From the NCBI GenBank assembly GCA_913041805.1, contig CAJWIZ010000022.1:1-8535 (forward strand): 8,535 nucleotides of DNA. The letters are read 5' to 3'. The notes beneath the pieces were generated by a model. That model searched no databases. It worked only from the letters and a program-made list of their open reading frames with translations, and was not told the DNA's origin. Positions 6,785 to 8,535 of the stretch are shown here, in pieces (the first letter of the stretch is position 1; every line of letters begins with the position of its first letter). The DNA comes from an uncultured Prochlorococcus sp. GTDB taxonomy: Bacteria > Cyanobacteriota > Cyanobacteriia > PCC-6307 > Cyanobiaceae. The position numbers and the translations under genes were made by a program.

Positions 6785-6813
6785 GTTATTGCGTTACTTG
6801 GTTTGCGTTACAA
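6785..6813 (-). promoter_or_regulatory. Candidate cp12 promoter
   Basis: Read on the minus strand, TTGTAA (6813-6808) and AATAAC (6790-6785) are 17 bases apart, each matching the sigma70 consensus at 4 of 6 positions. Transcription would begin near 6778 and give a leader of about 63 bases. A 9-base direct repeat lies inside it. The spacing is ideal but the hexamers are imperfect. Confidence 0.33.
6789..6811. repeat. Tandem 9-base direct repeat in the cp12/6876 divergent region
   Basis: TTGCGTTAC occurs exactly at 6789-6797 and 6803-6811, with a period of 14. The second copy continues as GTTACAAC and the first as GTTACTTG. This recalls the HLR1 element (paired GTTACA-type octamers) bound by the cyanobacterial response regulator RpaB, but HLR1 repeats are spaced 10 bases start to start, not 14. 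The overlap with the candidate cp12 promoter suggests an operator. The repeat is plain in the sequence; its binding protein is inference. Confidence 0.5.
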
Positions 6814-6863
6814 CACCGTTGCCAAGAATGCGTATCAGTGGCTACCAGCTAATTAGTGGGCTT

Positions 6864-6867
6864 GAGG
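6864..6867 (+). promoter_or_regulatory. Ribosome-binding site of the 6876 gene
   Basis: GAGG sits 8 bases before the ATG at 6876. It is the clearest Shine-Dalgarno match in the window and supports that start, which also follows directly on an in-frame TAA (6873-6875) that rules out any upstream start. Confidence 0.55.
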
Positions 6868-6875
6868 CTGGCTAA

Positions 6876-7379
6876 ATGGCTTTGATTCGAGATAGGAAGA
6901 ATCGCCACTTTCTTGATGACTTTGGGCAAATGTACTGGATTAATGGCCCTGCTGACTTTTGTTATATATCTGAGCAGCGTCAATGGCGATCTGGGTTGAC
7001 TTTCTTGGAAATACTTGAGTGGAAGCAGTGTGCACCTACTGGACTGGTTAGTCAGCGATTTAGCTCAATTGATGAAGCATTTGTAGCGTTTGAACAAAAT
7101 CGGATTACTTGGTCACATGATCTTTGTCTGCTTCGAATGGGTGAGCAGATGGAGAGGCATCGATCTCTAGATAATTATCGGCCAACTTATATGAAAATGG
7201 CTGAGGCAAAAGGGGCCCCTGTGAGAAGGGCACCATGGATTAATCAATTGGAGTTAAATTGCTCTTCATTCCCAGGCCCACGTTGCATTTGGCCTGACCC
7301 CAGAAAGAGGATAAGTTTAGAAAATCAGTCAATTCATCACAAAAATCGTTGTTTGCAAGTTAAGGGTCAAGTTCGCTAA
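6876..7379 (+). CDS. Uncharacterised Trp-rich protein, 167 residues
   Basis: I do not recognise the family. The protein is soluble-looking, with no signal peptide or membrane helix. It has six tryptophans (21, 37, 49, 79, 121, 139) and an aromatic beta-like first half containing FLDDFGQMYWINGP (12-25) and WRSGLTFLEILEW (37-49). A helical segment FSSIDEAFVAFEQ (62-74) follows, then a basic C-terminal part with repeated RR/RK pairs. The last 25 or so residues are polar and basic and may be a lineage-specific tail. The start is fixed by an in-frame stop directly before the ATG and by GAGG at 6864-6867. It is divergent from cp12 across 160 bases and converges on uup, overlapping it by 20 bases at the 3' ends. 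A faint promoter, TTGCCA (6819-6824) with TACCAG 18 bases on, is possible. The composition argues for a real gene; no function is proposed. Confidence 0.82.
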   Translation: MALIRDRKNRHFLDDFGQMYWINGPADFCYISEQRQWRSGLTFLEILEWKQCAPTGLVSQRFSSIDEAFVAFEQNRITWSHDLCLLRMGEQMERHRSLDNYRPTYMKMAEAKGAPVRRAPWINQLELNCSSFPGPRCIWPDPRKRISLENQSIHHKNRCLQVKGQVR

Positions 7380-8535
7380 GTTCTAACCATCGATCTTCTG
7401 CTTGTTGAAGCTTTTGAATTGCTATAGCTAGTTCTTCGCTGAGTTTAATTAAGTCTCCTTTACCTTTGCTAAGAGAATCTTCTAACGATGATTTTTGAAT
7501 TTCTAATAGCGGCAACTCTTCATCAAGTCTTTTCAGCTCTTTTGATTCTTTAAAACTTCGTCTTTGAGTTTTCATTGGTCTTTGTGCGCTGTCCACAAGC
7601 TTTTTGAGCTTGGATGAACTGGAAAATGTTTTTTGATTCTTTGCTGTTGGACCAGATTTATCGAGTCTCTTATTGGATTGTGAAACTTCAATGAGCTTTT
7701 TCTCTTGAAGTTCTTTTCTTTCAAGAAAGCTGCTGTAATTCCCTTCATATTGTTTTATTCGACCTTCCTCAAAGTTGAATATGCGGTCTACTGTTCGATC
7801 TAAAAAGTAACGATCATGAGATACGATGATCACGCATCCATTGAAATCTTCTAAAAAGTCTTCGAGAACACTCAAGGTTTGCACATCGAGGTCATTTGTT
7901 GGCTCATCTAATAAAAGAACATTGGGAGCTTGAATTAATATTCGACAAAGAGTTAACCGGCGTTTCTCTCCACCTGAAAGTCGTTTAAGAGGAGTATGTT
8001 GCTTCGCTGGAGAGAATAAAAATCTTTCTAATAACTGAGAAGCTGTGATTTGCTCTTTCCCTATATTTATTAATGAAGAAGCTTCTTCTACGTAGTCTAT
8101 AACTTTTCTATCTAGTCCTTTACCATGAATTAAATCATTATTCTTTTGATCAAGATATCCAAGCTTAACTGTTTCACCAATACGAATCGTTCCACCTGTA
8201 GGTAGTCTTTTGCCGGCAATTATATCAAGTAATGTGGATTTACCAATTCCATTTGAACCTATAACCCCAACACGATCTTCTGGACTGAAGTTATATGAAA
8301 AGTTTTTAAAAAGCAAGTCTTCATCTTGACCTCCACTTTTTGAGACTTGTAAGTCTTCTAGCTCAATTACCATTTTCCCAATTCGTTGACTTAAAGTCGA
8401 AATTTCCAATGAATTGTTAATTATTTTTGACGGCTTATCTTGCATTTCTTGAATTCTTTTTATTCTAGCCTTCTGCTTTGTGCTTCTAGCTTTTGGGCCT
8501 TGTCTTAACCATGCTAACTCCTTTCTTAATATTCC
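7360..8535 (-). CDS. uup: ABC-F ATPase, Uup type (5' end outside the window)
   Basis: The window holds the C-terminal 391 residues of a soluble two-ATPase ABC-F protein. The first codons seen (right edge) encode the inter-domain linker, including LRQGPKARSTKQKARI, which is characteristic of Uup. No stop interrupts the frame to 8535, so the ATG at 8445 is internal and not the start. The second ATPase domain shows Walker A GSNGIGKST (about 8232-8260), the signature LSGGEKRR (about 7960-7983), Walker B LLLDEPTND (about 7891-7917) and the switch histidine in SHDRYF. A charged coiled coil of about 60 residues ends the protein (roughly 7360-7560), as in Uup. Uup-like proteins act on stalled or assembling ribosomes and affect transposon excision in E. 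coli. The first ATPase domain must lie beyond the window. The 3' end overlaps the convergent gene by 20 bases. Confidence 0.93.
   Translation of the reverse strand, partial: GILRKELAWLRQGPKARSTKQKARIKRIQEMQDKPSKIINNSLEISTLSQRIGKMVIELEDLQVSKSGGQDEDLLFKNFSYNFSPEDRVGVIGSNGIGKSTLLDIIAGKRLPTGGTIRIGETVKLGYLDQKNNDLIHGKGLDRKVIDYVEEASSLINIGKEQITASQLLERFLFSPAKQHTPLKRLSGGEKRRLTLCRILIQAPNVLLLDEPTNDLDVQTLSVLEDFLEDFNGCVIIVSHDRYFLDRTVDRIFNFEEGRIKQYEGNYSSFLERKELQEKKLIEVSQSNKRLDKSGPTAKNQKTFSSSSKLKKLVDSAQRPMKTQRRSFKESKELKRLDEELPLLEIQKSSLEDSLSKGKGDLIKLSEELAIAIQKLQQAEDRWLELSELDP

Noticed and set aside
6693..6875. Plus-strand open frame of 60 codons ending just before the 6876 gene
   Set aside because: It begins inside cp12 on the opposite strand, has no ribosome-binding site and shows no domain-like composition. 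Its stop simply abuts the next gene's start in the same frame.
7211..7220. AGGGGCCCCT, a perfect 10-base palindrome, as a terminator or operator
   Set aside because: It lies inside the 6876 coding sequence where the codons explain it, with no T-run after it.

Overview
The window looks like a stretch of core chromosome from a marine picocyanobacterium, most likely Prochlorococcus (probably a low-light type) or a close Synechococcus relative. The grounds are a cyanobacterial-style magnesium-type HemB, a short Obg GTPase without the C-terminal OCT domain, a CP12 Calvin-cycle regulator of the reduced picocyanobacterial kind, very short intergenic gaps, and modest GC content (hand counts of individual 60-base lines run from about 30% to 58%). 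The genus is inferred from remembered protein families, not from any search.

Layout. Positions 136-6413 hold six genes, all on the plus strand: a type II (zinc-finger-less) DnaJ/CbpA co-chaperone, hemB (porphobilinogen synthase), a small VOC/glyoxalase-fold protein whose stop overlaps the start of mutS2 by four bases (ATGA), mutS2 with ATPase, KOW-like and Smr domains, obg (GTG start), and a 60-residue conserved-looking protein of unknown function. A strong bidirectional hairpin terminator at 6437-6476 separates this block from the convergent cp12 gene on the minus strand (6497-6715). A 160-base divergent intergenic region (6716-6875) follows. It carries a GC-rich patch and a 9-base direct repeat inside a candidate cp12 promoter. 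Next comes a plus-strand gene for a Trp-rich 167-residue protein of unknown function (6876-7379). Its 3' end overlaps by 20 bases the 3' end of a minus-strand ABC-F ATPase gene of the Uup type, which runs off the right edge of the window.

How the genes fit together. hemB supplies tetrapyrrole for chlorophyll and haem, and cp12 regulates the Calvin cycle. DnaJ, MutS2, Obg and Uup are protein- or ribosome-quality and genome-maintenance factors. Apart from the probable VOC-mutS2 translational coupling, nothing shows that they form one pathway. No mobile element, CRISPR array, tRNA or rRNA was seen. No intergenic gap reaches 300 bases; the longest is 160.

I did not find a clearly new biological system. 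The best leads are the half-CP12 with its altered C-terminal tail, the repeat-bearing promoter and GC-rich leader upstream of cp12, and the two uncharacterised small proteins at 6231-6413 and 6876-7379.
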